Source: an uncultured archaeon (GTDB taxonomy: Archaea > Thermoplasmatota > Thermoplasmata > Thermoplasmatales > Thermoplasmataceae). From it: a stretch of 64,000 nucleotides of DNA. The notes below the pieces were generated by a model. The model was not told the origin of the DNA, searched no databases, and worked only from the letters and a program-made list of their open reading frames with translations. The position numbers and the translations under genes are program-made. The first letter of the stretch is position 1, and each line of letters begins with the position of its first letter. The DNA is taken from the NCBI GenBank assembly GCA_000965745.1, contig CP009479.1, positions 630,457-694,456 on the forward strand, read 5' to 3'. Below are positions 33,959-42,461 of this stretch, piece by piece.

Positions 33959-34810
33959 TTACTCAATTAACTCCTTTATCACTCTTGCTAGCATCATTTT
34001 CAGCGAGTATTTCCTGTACTCCTCTCCTCCATGGATATCCGAAATCGGGGTGAGAGCGTCAACAGTCTCTGATATGGAAGTTTGGAGGTCCACTGAATCT
34101 TTCTTCTTCCCCTTAAGGGCAGACTCAAGGCTCTTTAACCTCTCAGGCCCATCCGTAAGTGCTCCAGCTGCAATTCTAAGTTCTTCTATGCTTCCGTCCG
34201 AAGCAGTTCTGGCAATAGCTGCCACCGAAACTACTGCAAAGTCAGCCTTTCTCCGCGCATACTTCTCCACATGGTATTGATCTGTGCTCTTCGGGACTAT
34301 TATCTCCACAGCTATCTCATCTTCCCTTGCATCAGTCTCGTAGGGCCCTTTGATGAAATCTTCTATCCTCACGGTTCTCCTTCCTTCTTTGGAAAGAAGG
34401 ACAATGCTTGCTTCAAGAACGAACATAGTGGGTGGATAGTCTGCAGAGGGGTCTGCTTCACATATGCTTCCACCAATTGTCCCCCTGTTTCTTATCTGTA
34501 TATCTCCTATGTTTTCAGCCGTGGAAGCAAGAATTGGCGCATTTTCCCTGATAAGCCCGTTCTCTATTACTTCAAAATGGGTCACCATTGCGCCGATTCT
34601 GAGATTCCCGCCTTCATCAAGCTTCACCTGCTTCAGTTCTGGAATAGCTCCAAGATCTATCAGGCAGGCAGGCTCATAAAAACGGAGCTTGAGCATAGGC
34701 ATCAGGCTCTGCCCTCCAGCTATGACTTTTGGCTCTTCAACGGTCTTCATCAATTCTAGGGCCTCGTCGAGAGTTTTTGGCCTGTAGTACTCGAATTCAG
34801 TGGGATACAT
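33959..34810 (-). CDS. molybdenum hydroxylase FAD-binding subunit
   Basis: 283 residues of the CoxM type. The FAD pyrophosphate motif KVIAGGQSLMPMLKLRF appears near residue 32 and TIGGSICEADPSADYPP near 110. The ATG overlaps the stop codon of the large subunit (ATGA), and the small subunit begins 12 bp after its stop, so the three subunits are co-translated. It takes electrons from the iron-sulfur subunit and passes them to the final acceptor. Confidence 0.92.
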   Translation of the reverse strand: MYPTEFEYYRPKTLDEALELMKTVEEPKVIAGGQSLMPMLKLRFYEPACLIDLGAIPELKQVKLDEGGNLRIGAMVTHFEVIENGLIRENAPILASTAENIGDIQIRNRGTIGGSICEADPSADYPPTMFVLEASIVLLSKEGRRTVRIEDFIKGPYETDAREDEIAVEIIVPKSTDQYHVEKYARRKADFAVVSVAAIARTASDGSIEELRIAAGALTDGPERLKSLESALKGKKKDSVDLQTSISETVDALTPISDIHGGEEYRKYSLKMMLARVIKELIE

Positions 34811-37269
34811 CAGTTTGCCCCTCCTGTGAGTTTCTTGTATTCATCAGTATCCTTGACCATCTCCCAAAGCTTTTCAGGCTTTATTGGAAGCTCGCTTATC
34901 TTAACGCCAAATGGCTTAAGTGCATCTTCAACTGCTCCTGCTATGGCCCCCAGGGATGTTATTGCCCCTCCCTCGCCTACGGCTTTAGTTCCGAATACGG
35001 TGTTTGGTGCCGGGGACTCCATTTCATCAAGCTTTATCTCAGGAGACTCCATTGCAGTTGGCTTCATGTATTCTGCGAATGTAAGCGACAGGTTATTGCC
35101 CTGTTCGTCGAAGAGAAACTCTTCATAGAGTGCACCACCTATTCCGCTTACGGTTGAACCTATGGCCATGCCGTCCACGATTCCGGGGTTTATGACTTTG
35201 CCTGCGTCATGAACTATGGAGTAATCGAGAATCTTCACGTTCCAGTTCTCGGGTGAAACTTCTACAAGGCATATGTGGGTCGAATTTGAGTGTGTCAGCT
35301 GAACGTTAAAATCATCTCTGTGGAATGGCTTGGCAGTCTTGTTCACGTAAGATGCCGTTATCTTAAGTCCAGGGTCCTGATCCTTGGGGAATGAGAGCAA
35401 TCTGCCGTAGGAGATCTTTGCGAGTTCCTTGACACCAACCAGCTTCTCTGAATCCGATTTCCTGAAAACATGTCCTTCTGCTATATCCAGGTCTTCCACA
35501 TTCTCCTTCTTTAGCGATGCTGCAATCGCAAGGATCTTCTCCTTCAGCAGTGTGGCCGCCTTCATCACTGCTCCAAGGTAAACATCATTGAACGCGTTTG
35601 AGTAGGTCCCTGCGTATGTCAGATGCCCATGCACGGAGTCATACCAGCCATCTACAATGATGTCCTCAGGCTCAAGGCCAAACACATCTGATACTACCTG
35701 CGCAATGGTGGTTACATGTCCTGTTCCAATCTCAGGGCCGTTCATGTTAACCTTCACGGTTCCGTCGGCTACCATTTCAACTGTTGCCATCTGGCCAGCA
35801 CCGTTGTAGTCAGGGTCTCCCTCCTTTGAAAGGAAGTAATATCCAAGGTTGGAAGTACCGGGTTCTATGCCGCAGGCGATTCCAATTCCCACGTATCTGC
35901 CTTCTTTCCTGAGCTTTTCCTGCAGCTTCAGCTTTTCATGGTATTCTGAAAAGTTGAGCGCTCTTCTGAAATTCTCGGGATAGTTTCCGCTCTCGTATAC
36001 TTCACCTGAAAATGTGGTATATGGCATTTTCTCGGCAGGAACAAAATTCTTCTCCCTGATAATTGTCCTGTCGATGCCAAGGGCGTCCGCACTCTTGTCC
36101 ATCATTCTTTCAAGGGCGAAGGACATGAATGGCTTCCCGACTCCTCTGTCCTGAACTATAGGTGGATCATTGGTGGCGACAGAATGGTACGAGTAGTCGA
36201 GGTTTCTTATTTCGTAAACGCCACACATGTTTGCAAACTTGATCAGCGAATAAAGAGCAGCAACATATGGCCAGTTTCCATCTGCCTGCCAGTCTGTAAG
36301 GCGTGCTCCGAGTATCTTTCCGTCTTTTCTGAGGGCAAATTCAGCATCCATAAACCCTCTCGGCCTGTGGAATGCGTACAGGCTTTCTGTCCTGGTCTGA
36401 ACCCACTTTACGGGTTTGCCCGTCAGCTTGCTAAGGAGCGAGACCAGTGCAACGTACTGCCAGATAGCGAGCTTGTTGCCAAATCCTCCTCCCACCTGCG
36501 GCACTATCAGCCTGATCTTCGACTGCGGAATCTTGATCGTGCTTTCTATGGACCCTACCGTTCTTCCAGGCTGCTGATCGCTCGCATAGGCGAGAAGCTC
36601 GTCTCTAGTCTGGTCATAAAACGCGCTGGTCACAAAGGTCTCAAGCGGTGTTGATGCGTACCTGTGGATCCGTATCCTGTCCTTAACTATCTTATCTGCC
36701 TCCTTGAAAGCCTTTTCCGTATCCCCGAACTTGAAGTGATCTTCTATGAGCTGGTTGGTCCCTATCTCAGGATAGATGAGCTCAGATTCTTTTTTCATGG
36801 CATCTTCTATTGTAGCTACCACAGGAAGCGGGTCATATTCAACATCAATGAGGTCGATCGCGTCCGCTGCAATGTACTTCGTCTTGGCTACAACGGCAAC
36901 AACAGGCTCTCCCATGTACCTTACTTTGTCCACTGCGAGTATGTAGTGTGATGTTGGTGATTTCGTTGCAGCTCTTGACTTCATAGGGTTTGTGATCTTT
37001 TTCACTTCTTCCCCTGTCAGAACATATATCACGCCGGGTAGCTCAAGAGCCTTGGAAATGTCGATGTTTTTTATCTTTGCATGCGCAAACGGGCTGAAAT
37101 GGAAAGCAGCGTAATGCTGGTCGGCGAACTCAATATCGTCAGCATACCCTCCTTTTCCTCTAATAATTTTCAGGTCCTCAATGCGCGGAACAGCTTTTCC
37201 TACACTGCCTGACTTTTTGCCATCTTCTGAATAAACGAGAGTCTGGGCAGACGAATTTGAACCTTGCAT
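34810..37269 (-). CDS. molybdenum hydroxylase large (Mo-cytosine-dinucleotide) subunit
   Basis: 819 residues from ATG 37269; GTG 37287 is in frame but lies too close to the TATA-like TTTTAAAG at about 37300. The fold of the xanthine oxidase family is clear: GKGGYADDIEF at the N-terminus, VGGGFGNKLA near residue 265 in the Mo-cofactor region and the catalytic Glu in KAVGEGGAITSLGA near 760. The CO-dehydrogenase signature AYxCSFR is absent; the corresponding region reads DRGVGKPFMSF. It therefore hydroxylates a heterocycle or aldehyde rather than CO. Candidate substrates include N-heteroaromatic acids, which suits the amidases nearby. First gene of its operon. Confidence 0.9.
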   Translation of the reverse strand: MQGSNSSAQTLVYSEDGKKSGSVGKAVPRIEDLKIIRGKGGYADDIEFADQHYAAFHFSPFAHAKIKNIDISKALELPGVIYVLTGEEVKKITNPMKSRAATKSPTSHYILAVDKVRYMGEPVVAVVAKTKYIAADAIDLIDVEYDPLPVVATIEDAMKKESELIYPEIGTNQLIEDHFKFGDTEKAFKEADKIVKDRIRIHRYASTPLETFVTSAFYDQTRDELLAYASDQQPGRTVGSIESTIKIPQSKIRLIVPQVGGGFGNKLAIWQYVALVSLLSKLTGKPVKWVQTRTESLYAFHRPRGFMDAEFALRKDGKILGARLTDWQADGNWPYVAALYSLIKFANMCGVYEIRNLDYSYHSVATNDPPIVQDRGVGKPFMSFALERMMDKSADALGIDRTIIREKNFVPAEKMPYTTFSGEVYESGNYPENFRRALNFSEYHEKLKLQEKLRKEGRYVGIGIACGIEPGTSNLGYYFLSKEGDPDYNGAGQMATVEMVADGTVKVNMNGPEIGTGHVTTIAQVVSDVFGLEPEDIIVDGWYDSVHGHLTYAGTYSNAFNDVYLGAVMKAATLLKEKILAIAASLKKENVEDLDIAEGHVFRKSDSEKLVGVKELAKISYGRLLSFPKDQDPGLKITASYVNKTAKPFHRDDFNVQLTHSNSTHICLVEVSPENWNVKILDYSIVHDAGKVINPGIVDGMAIGSTVSGIGGALYEEFLFDEQGNNLSLTFAEYMKPTAMESPEIKLDEMESPAPNTVFGTKAVGEGGAITSLGAIAGAVEDALKPFGVKISELPIKPEKLWEMVKDTDEYKKLTGGAN

Positions 37270-37513
37270 ATTGGCTGAAGGTAACACCCCTAATCTTTAA
37301 AATCTTTCGATGTAAGCGATTACGGAATCAGTATTAAAACGCGTCTGTGTCACAATTTCATAGATGCTATAACTGACCCTATCGTGCTACGAACTGACAT
37401 TCGGGGCAGGATGTATATCGATTACAGAATTCGAATTTTACATAAGAATGGGTGAATACATAAGGCATTGTTTAAATAATTGTTTGTGAGAATGAATATT
37501 TTCTAGAACAAAT

Positions 37514-37523
37514 GAATAAATAC
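37514..37523 (+). promoter_or_regulatory. TATA element for MFS 37547
   Basis: AATAAATACT is centred about 28 bp upstream of ATG 37547. It lies in a 277-bp divergent region shared with the molybdenum hydroxylase operon. Confidence 0.45.
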
Positions 37524-37546
37524 TGTCAATCTTTGACTCATGCTAG

Positions 37547-38848
37547 ATGGAGACAGACATTTCCTATACAAAGGCTGAGAAAAGCAAGACTTATGTCGGG
37601 GCAACACTGGGTTATCTGTTTGATGGGTACAACCTACTTCTTACCACTTTTCTGGTTGTAACTCTAGCAACATATTTCGGTGTGACCCCTAAGGCGATAG
37701 TCTTTGCAATAACCCTCGCCCTTGTCGGATCCGTCATCGGAGGAATTTTTTTCGGATGGCTGGCAGACAGAATAGGGCGGAGGACTACACTGCTCGTAAC
37801 GATAGTTCTCTTCGGAATAGCTACAATCATTACCGGAACAAGTCGGACCCTCGACGAGTTCTATCTGCTCCAGTTCATAGCTGGAATCGGAGTAGGGGGA
37901 GAATGGGGCGTCGGCTTCTCGATGCTGAACGAAGCCTGGGGGACAAAGTCGAGAGGTCTTGCGGGAGGTTTCCTGCAGGCAATGTTCCCTGCCGGCGGTC
38001 TGCTAGGGGCTGTCACAGCAGGAGTCATGCTGGGAGCCTATGGAGGAGATCTTGGTTGGAGATATTCCTATTATTTCGTGGGTATACTCTCCTTGGTTTT
38101 ACTGGCCTTCAGGTTCTTCGTCCCGGAATCAAAAGTATGGAAGGCACAGGTTAAGGCCAAATTGGAAGGAAAGAACGCGAATGAGCTTTTGATGAAATCT
38201 CCACTTTCAGAGATATTCTCGAAGGAAACACTTAGATGGACCATTTTCGGAACTCTGATGGTGTTCGGTTTCATGTTCTTCTTTTACTCCGGTCAGGTAT
38301 TCTACCCCACGTTTTTCAAAACTGTTGGCCAGGTTCCGGATGTGAGCGTGACCCTGATTGTTACAATCGGGTCAGTTCTGGGAATCATTGCAGAAGTTGT
38401 CATCGGTGGAAGCAACGACCTCCTTGGAAGGAAAAAATCGGGGATCATATTTGGTGTGATCTCGATTATTGTTGTCTTCCCATTCCTGTATACAGCAATG
38501 AACCCGACCATTTTCAGCGGAATAGGGTCTTACCCCTCATTCTACACATACGGTCTTCTGTACTTCTTCCAGGCAAGCTATGCTGCACTGTTTGGTGTAT
38601 GGCTAGGTGAGCATTATCCAACGAGGATGCGTGCAACGGGCTCAAACTTCTGCTATATGGTCGGAAGAGGTTTCGGCGGCGGTCTTGCACCTATCATAGT
38701 ACCCATACTCGCGGTCAGCGTGGGAGGTCTTGGAGTGAGCATGTCCATAGGAATGATAATTGGTGCTGTAGTGATGACCATTGGTGCCCTTGGCCTCAAG
38801 GAAACAAAGGGCGTGAAGATAACAGAAGTCGACGCGGCCAGCGCATAA
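37547..38848 (+). CDS. MFS transporter, aromatic-acid type (paralog of 19411)
   Basis: 433 residues and twelve helices. DRIGRRTTL is the first signature loop; GIGVGGEWGVGF and EHYPTRMRATGSNF match the paralog at 19411, and both proteins end with GLKETKG followed by a short tail. Probably a carboxylate:H+ symporter. It is divergent from the molybdenum hydroxylase operon and upstream of UbiD-4, so it may import the substrate of one of these. An oligo-T terminator follows. Confidence 0.87.
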   Translation: METDISYTKAEKSKTYVGATLGYLFDGYNLLLTTFLVVTLATYFGVTPKAIVFAITLALVGSVIGGIFFGWLADRIGRRTTLLVTIVLFGIATIITGTSRTLDEFYLLQFIAGIGVGGEWGVGFSMLNEAWGTKSRGLAGGFLQAMFPAGGLLGAVTAGVMLGAYGGDLGWRYSYYFVGILSLVLLAFRFFVPESKVWKAQVKAKLEGKNANELLMKSPLSEIFSKETLRWTIFGTLMVFGFMFFFYSGQVFYPTFFKTVGQVPDVSVTLIVTIGSVLGIIAEVVIGGSNDLLGRKKSGIIFGVISIIVVFPFLYTAMNPTIFSGIGSYPSFYTYGLLYFFQASYAALFGVWLGEHYPTRMRATGSNFCYMVGRGFGGGLAPIIVPILAVSVGGLGVSMSIGMIIGAVVMTIGALGLKETKGVKITEVDAASA

Positions 38849-38870
38849 GAATCATTTACTAACCAACAAA

Positions 38871-38877
38871 TTTTTTT
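38871..38877 (+). terminator. T-tract terminator after MFS 37547
   Basis: A run of seven T residues about 22 bp downstream of the TAA stop fits an archaeal oligo-T terminator. UbiD-4 begins 84 bp further on. Confidence 0.45.
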
Positions 38878-38960
38878 CCCTCTCATTATATTGAAATAAG
38901 CTTTTGAGGAATACGCGCTAAAAAACTAATTATCTGTTAGTATTTTCAGATCGGTTTCTG

Positions 38961-40424
38961 ATGGTGCAATGGGCAGATTTAAGGGAATGGATAGAACTCG
39001 CTGACAAACTTGGTGAACTTAAGGTTCTGAAGGGAGTGGACCCAAAACTGGAATTGTCTGCAATAGCTCAGATCAACGCAAGGAACCAGGGGCCAGCTCT
39101 CCTTTTCGACGATGTTAAAGGATATGAAAACACAGGATTCAGGGTGCTTAGTAACTCAGTATCAAACCTCAATCTTTTCAATCTTACTTTCGGAGGCAAA
39201 ACCGGCCTCTCTCTAAAAGAGACTATAGAGGGCCTGATGGGGAAACCGAATGAGTGGCAGCTCAATAGCAAGGATTATCAGGTCAAGTATGTAGAAAATG
39301 GTCCGGTAATGGAGAATGTTGAGGAAGGAGAGGGTGTTGATCTCACTAAATTTCCTACCCCAATTTGGCATGACAAGGACGGGGGGCCATTTATTGGCAC
39401 TGGTGTCGCTGTGATAACCAGGGACCCTGAGACAGGGGTAATAAATTCCGGGTCATACAGGGCGCAGTTGCATGAAAAAAACATTGTCGGCATAAACGCA
39501 GAAAGAGGAAAACACGGAGCTTTCCACAGGGACAAATACTACAGCAGGGATGAGCCAATGCCCGTTGTCATGGTTTTCGGCCCGGATCCTCTGATGTACA
39601 TTCTGGCAGGAAGTGAAATTCCAACAGGGATATCGGAGCTCGAGTATCAGGGAGCCGTCCAGGGCAAGAGTATTACAGCGGTGAAAGGAAAGTATACTAG
39701 GCTACCCATACCATCAAATGCTGAAATTGTGATAGAAGGTTTCACTTACCCCGGAAAAACGAAACTGGAAGGGCCGCACGGTGAATGGACTGGATATTAC
39801 GCCAGTGATGCCAAAGAGAAACCGTACGTCGAGGTAAAGGCTGTTTATTACAGAAACAACCCTATAATCCTTGGGGCAGCAATGTCAAAGGGAAGCTACA
39901 ATGATCACGCTTTCTGGAGAAGCATCATGAGGTCTGCGCTGGTGTATGATGAGATGGTGAAAAACGGAATCCAGGGGATAAAGGGGGTGTACTCGCCTCC
40001 TTTTGGAGTTGGCAGGCAATTTATCACCGTATCAATCAAGCAGTCCTATCCGGGCCACGCTACAGAAGCAGGATATCTCGCCTCACAGACAAGGAGTGCC
40101 GCCTATATGGGCAAATGGGTCGTGGTTGTTGACGATGACGTGAATCCGTACGATATGGACGATGTCCTATGGGCCATGTGCAGCAGGGCTGACCCATCCG
40201 AAACAGGCATAATCAGAAAGGCTTGGGCGAGCGGCGTTGATCCTCTGAGGCCAAAGGATGTCCCCGCATCCAAACACACAAATTCCAGGGGAATAATATT
40301 CGCGGTTGTTCCCTATGAAAGGATGGACAACTTCTCTGAAACCTGCATTGCATCTGATGACACAAGGAGGGAAACCTTCGAAAAGTGGTCAGAAGAACTG
40401 AATGGCAGATGGGACAAATATTGA
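38961..40424 (+). CDS. UbiD-family (de)carboxylase 4, short type
   Basis: 487 residues, close to UbiD-2. It starts MVQWADLREWIELADKLGEL. The prFMN region has DPETGVINSGSYRAQL, the active-site loop KLEGPHGEWTGYY keeps both Glu residues of the pair, and VVVVDDDVNPYDMDDVLWA lies in the C-domain. The prFMN would come from UbiX at 29143-29709. It follows an MFS gene on the same strand and ends 16 bp from a convergent propeller gene. Confidence 0.88.
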   Translation: MVQWADLREWIELADKLGELKVLKGVDPKLELSAIAQINARNQGPALLFDDVKGYENTGFRVLSNSVSNLNLFNLTFGGKTGLSLKETIEGLMGKPNEWQLNSKDYQVKYVENGPVMENVEEGEGVDLTKFPTPIWHDKDGGPFIGTGVAVITRDPETGVINSGSYRAQLHEKNIVGINAERGKHGAFHRDKYYSRDEPMPVVMVFGPDPLMYILAGSEIPTGISELEYQGAVQGKSITAVKGKYTRLPIPSNAEIVIEGFTYPGKTKLEGPHGEWTGYYASDAKEKPYVEVKAVYYRNNPIILGAAMSKGSYNDHAFWRSIMRSALVYDEMVKNGIQGIKGVYSPPFGVGRQFITVSIKQSYPGHATEAGYLASQTRSAAYMGKWVVVVDDDVNPYDMDDVLWAMCSRADPSETGIIRKAWASGVDPLRPKDVPASKHTNSRGIIFAVVPYERMDNFSETCIASDDTRRETFEKWSEELNGRWDKY

Positions 40425-40439
40425 TTCCTTCAGGGAAGA

Positions 40440-41837
40440 TTACCTTCTTCTCTTTCCCCGGAATAGCAACAATCCGCCAGCTGCCCCTGCTATTGCCACA
40501 GAAGCTCCGACTGCGAGAATCTCCTCATGAAGAACTGATACGCTGTGGTAATCAACTTTTATCGAAGTATTTCCCCTGACTTCCATGCTGCCGGTCAATG
40601 ATCCATAATATCCGGGTTCAGGCGAAGCGGAGTAATTTATTTCTGCATTACCTAGGTCGAAGCTGATCGTCCCTGTATTCGAGTATCTGGTCACTCCATT
40701 TACTGTAACGTGCCATAATGTCCCTATCGGAAGCCCGTTTTCTGTGAAGGCAATATCATTGCCCTCAACAGGGTAAATGAATGACAGGCTGTTTGAACCA
40801 TGGTTTCCAACCGCCAGGACTCCGTTCGAACTGTCGTAAGACAGTGCATATGGCTGGGAACCGACCTGGAGGTTCTGAACAACTTTGTTTGAGGAGGCGT
40901 CAATTACTGAAACATTGGAAGAATCAGTATTTGCAACAAATATATTTCCTGTTCCATTAGCAACTTCTATCCCTGAGGGGGAGTAGCCGACATTGATTTT
41001 CCCGGTAAATGCCTGGGTGGTCCCATCAATCACATCAACTTGGTTCAACCCCTGGTTGGTCACGTAAACATTGTTTCCATGCGGGCTTACAGCAATATCA
41101 TATGGTGATCCGCCTATGGTTATGTTTTTCACAAATTGACCGGTTCCCGGGCTGAATACCGATACAATGCCCCCCAGGGGGTATGAAATGTAGATGTATC
41201 CGTTGTGCGTGTCGAATGCGATTCCGAAGGGTCCAAACCTGAGCGGAAGCCTGTAGGAAACATTGAATGTTGTGAGGTTAACGGCCACAAGGCTCTTAGG
41301 CCCCTGCACTGTTACGAACATTGTGTCGTTAAGAGGGCAGTAAGCCATATATTGGGGATAAGAACCTACAGACACATTTCGGGTAACACCAGTAGTCAAA
41401 TTCCATTCTGTAAGGTTATTGCTTCCGGGGAGAAGGTAAAGGTTCCTGTTGTTTGGGCCAAAACTGAGTGAAGAGGTAAAACTTCCGGGGGAAGAATGCA
41501 CGCCAGTAACAAATGAACTCTCGTTCACGGAGTAGATGCTGTTAATTCCGGATGCGACCAAGACCGTTTCCGGAATACTGCCAGAAAGAAGAGCTTCAGG
41601 ACCCGGAACCGTGGAGTAGTAGTTTACATTGCCGTTGATGACCTTTGAGCTGTTCAGGTATTCTGTATATTTGACGTAGTACTTCCCGCCTGCTGCAGTG
41701 GAGGCCATATAGTCTGAAGCGTTGACACTACTGGTGTCATTCCTGCCGTTTCCGGTGTGCATAATGAGCGGTAGAATCATGCCCGATGCCATTATCAGCA
41801 CGATTATCAGAGGAGCCAGCCTCATCAGATCTGGCAT
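40440..41837 (-). CDS. YVTN-type beta-propeller surface protein
   Basis: 465 residues. An N-terminal hydrophobic helix (about 5-28) and a C-terminal helix followed by FRGKRRR frame an extracellular part. The centre carries YVTN/NHL-like propeller repeats with recurring blades such as SPHGNNVYVTNQGLNQVDVID, IFVANTDSSNVSVID and KVVQNLQVGSQPYAL. Many Asn-x-Ser/Thr sites suggest glycosylation. A C-terminal TENGLPIGTLWHVTVNG region resembles PEGA-like or thermopsin-associated domains of Thermoplasmata surface proteins. Probably a membrane-anchored adhesion or S-layer-associated protein, unrelated to the catabolic genes. Confidence 0.8.
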   Translation of the reverse strand: MPDLMRLAPLIIVLIMASGMILPLIMHTGNGRNDTSSVNASDYMASTAAGGKYYVKYTEYLNSSKVINGNVNYYSTVPGPEALLSGSIPETVLVASGINSIYSVNESSFVTGVHSSPGSFTSSLSFGPNNRNLYLLPGSNNLTEWNLTTGVTRNVSVGSYPQYMAYCPLNDTMFVTVQGPKSLVAVNLTTFNVSYRLPLRFGPFGIAFDTHNGYIYISYPLGGIVSVFSPGTGQFVKNITIGGSPYDIAVSPHGNNVYVTNQGLNQVDVIDGTTQAFTGKINVGYSPSGIEVANGTGNIFVANTDSSNVSVIDASSNKVVQNLQVGSQPYALSYDSSNGVLAVGNHGSNSLSFIYPVEGNDIAFTENGLPIGTLWHVTVNGVTRYSNTGTISFDLGNAEINYSASPEPGYYGSLTGSMEVRGNTSIKVDYHSVSVLHEEILAVGASVAIAGAAGGLLLFRGKRRR

Positions 41838-41919
41838 TGCTTCAATATATTTTAACCCGAAGAGAATGTATGGATTTTTTATTCATAATAGTTGATAAAC
41901 CCTGAAGTACTGGAAATCT

Positions 41920-42441
41920 ATGATTCCAGATTATGAAAAAGTACTGTCTATATTCCCGACCTTCTTTTTCATAGTCATGTTTCTGATAATGAGTGCCCTG
42001 TATTACAACAGGTACCACACTGAAGAATCCGACGAGAAAGCTACCAGGCATTTCAGGGACTACATCGCAATTATGAACAGCCAGTCGGTTCTGATTTCAT
42101 CGATTAATGGCATGATCCTGATAATCCTTTACAACCAGCTCATGGTTGGTGTAACTCTTCTCCTGATCACCCAGGCACTTGCCACATACGTTTTCGTCTC
42201 GCTGTATATGAAGTCTCACTACGATTCCCTGTTTTTCCTCATCTTTTCGGTTCTTGCATACGTGTTTGAGTTTCTATACTTTCTGTTCGCAGGCATTCAG
42301 ACAGAAATATTCGGCAGATCAATGGGTGGCCTTGAAGTCGCCCTTATAGTGTTCGTAATAATCATCGCAGTCCTGTCCCTGATCCTGGCATCACTTGCTG
42401 CGTATGTTAACAGAACTTCATCGGACGACGGTATATACTGA
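41920..42441 (+). CDS. four-helix membrane protein of unknown function
   Basis: 173 residues with about four to five membrane helices (near residues 10-28, 57-70, 74-92, 100-122 and 136-160). A charged cytoplasmic stretch (HTEESDEKATRHFRD) follows the first helix. No enzymatic motif or family is recognised. It is divergent from the propeller gene, sharing an 82-bp promoter region, and convergent with glyA 20 bp beyond its stop. Confidence 0.65.
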   Translation: MIPDYEKVLSIFPTFFFIVMFLIMSALYYNRYHTEESDEKATRHFRDYIAIMNSQSVLISSINGMILIILYNQLMVGVTLLLITQALATYVFVSLYMKSHYDSLFFLIFSVLAYVFEFLYFLFAGIQTEIFGRSMGGLEVALIVFVIIIAVLSLILASLAAYVNRTSSDDGIY

Positions 42442-42461
42442 AAAAATGGTGGGGTTGGATT

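Noticed and set aside
33467-37269. carbon monoxide dehydrogenase
   Set aside because: Subunit layout fits, but the large subunit lacks the AYxCSFR loop needed for CO oxidation.
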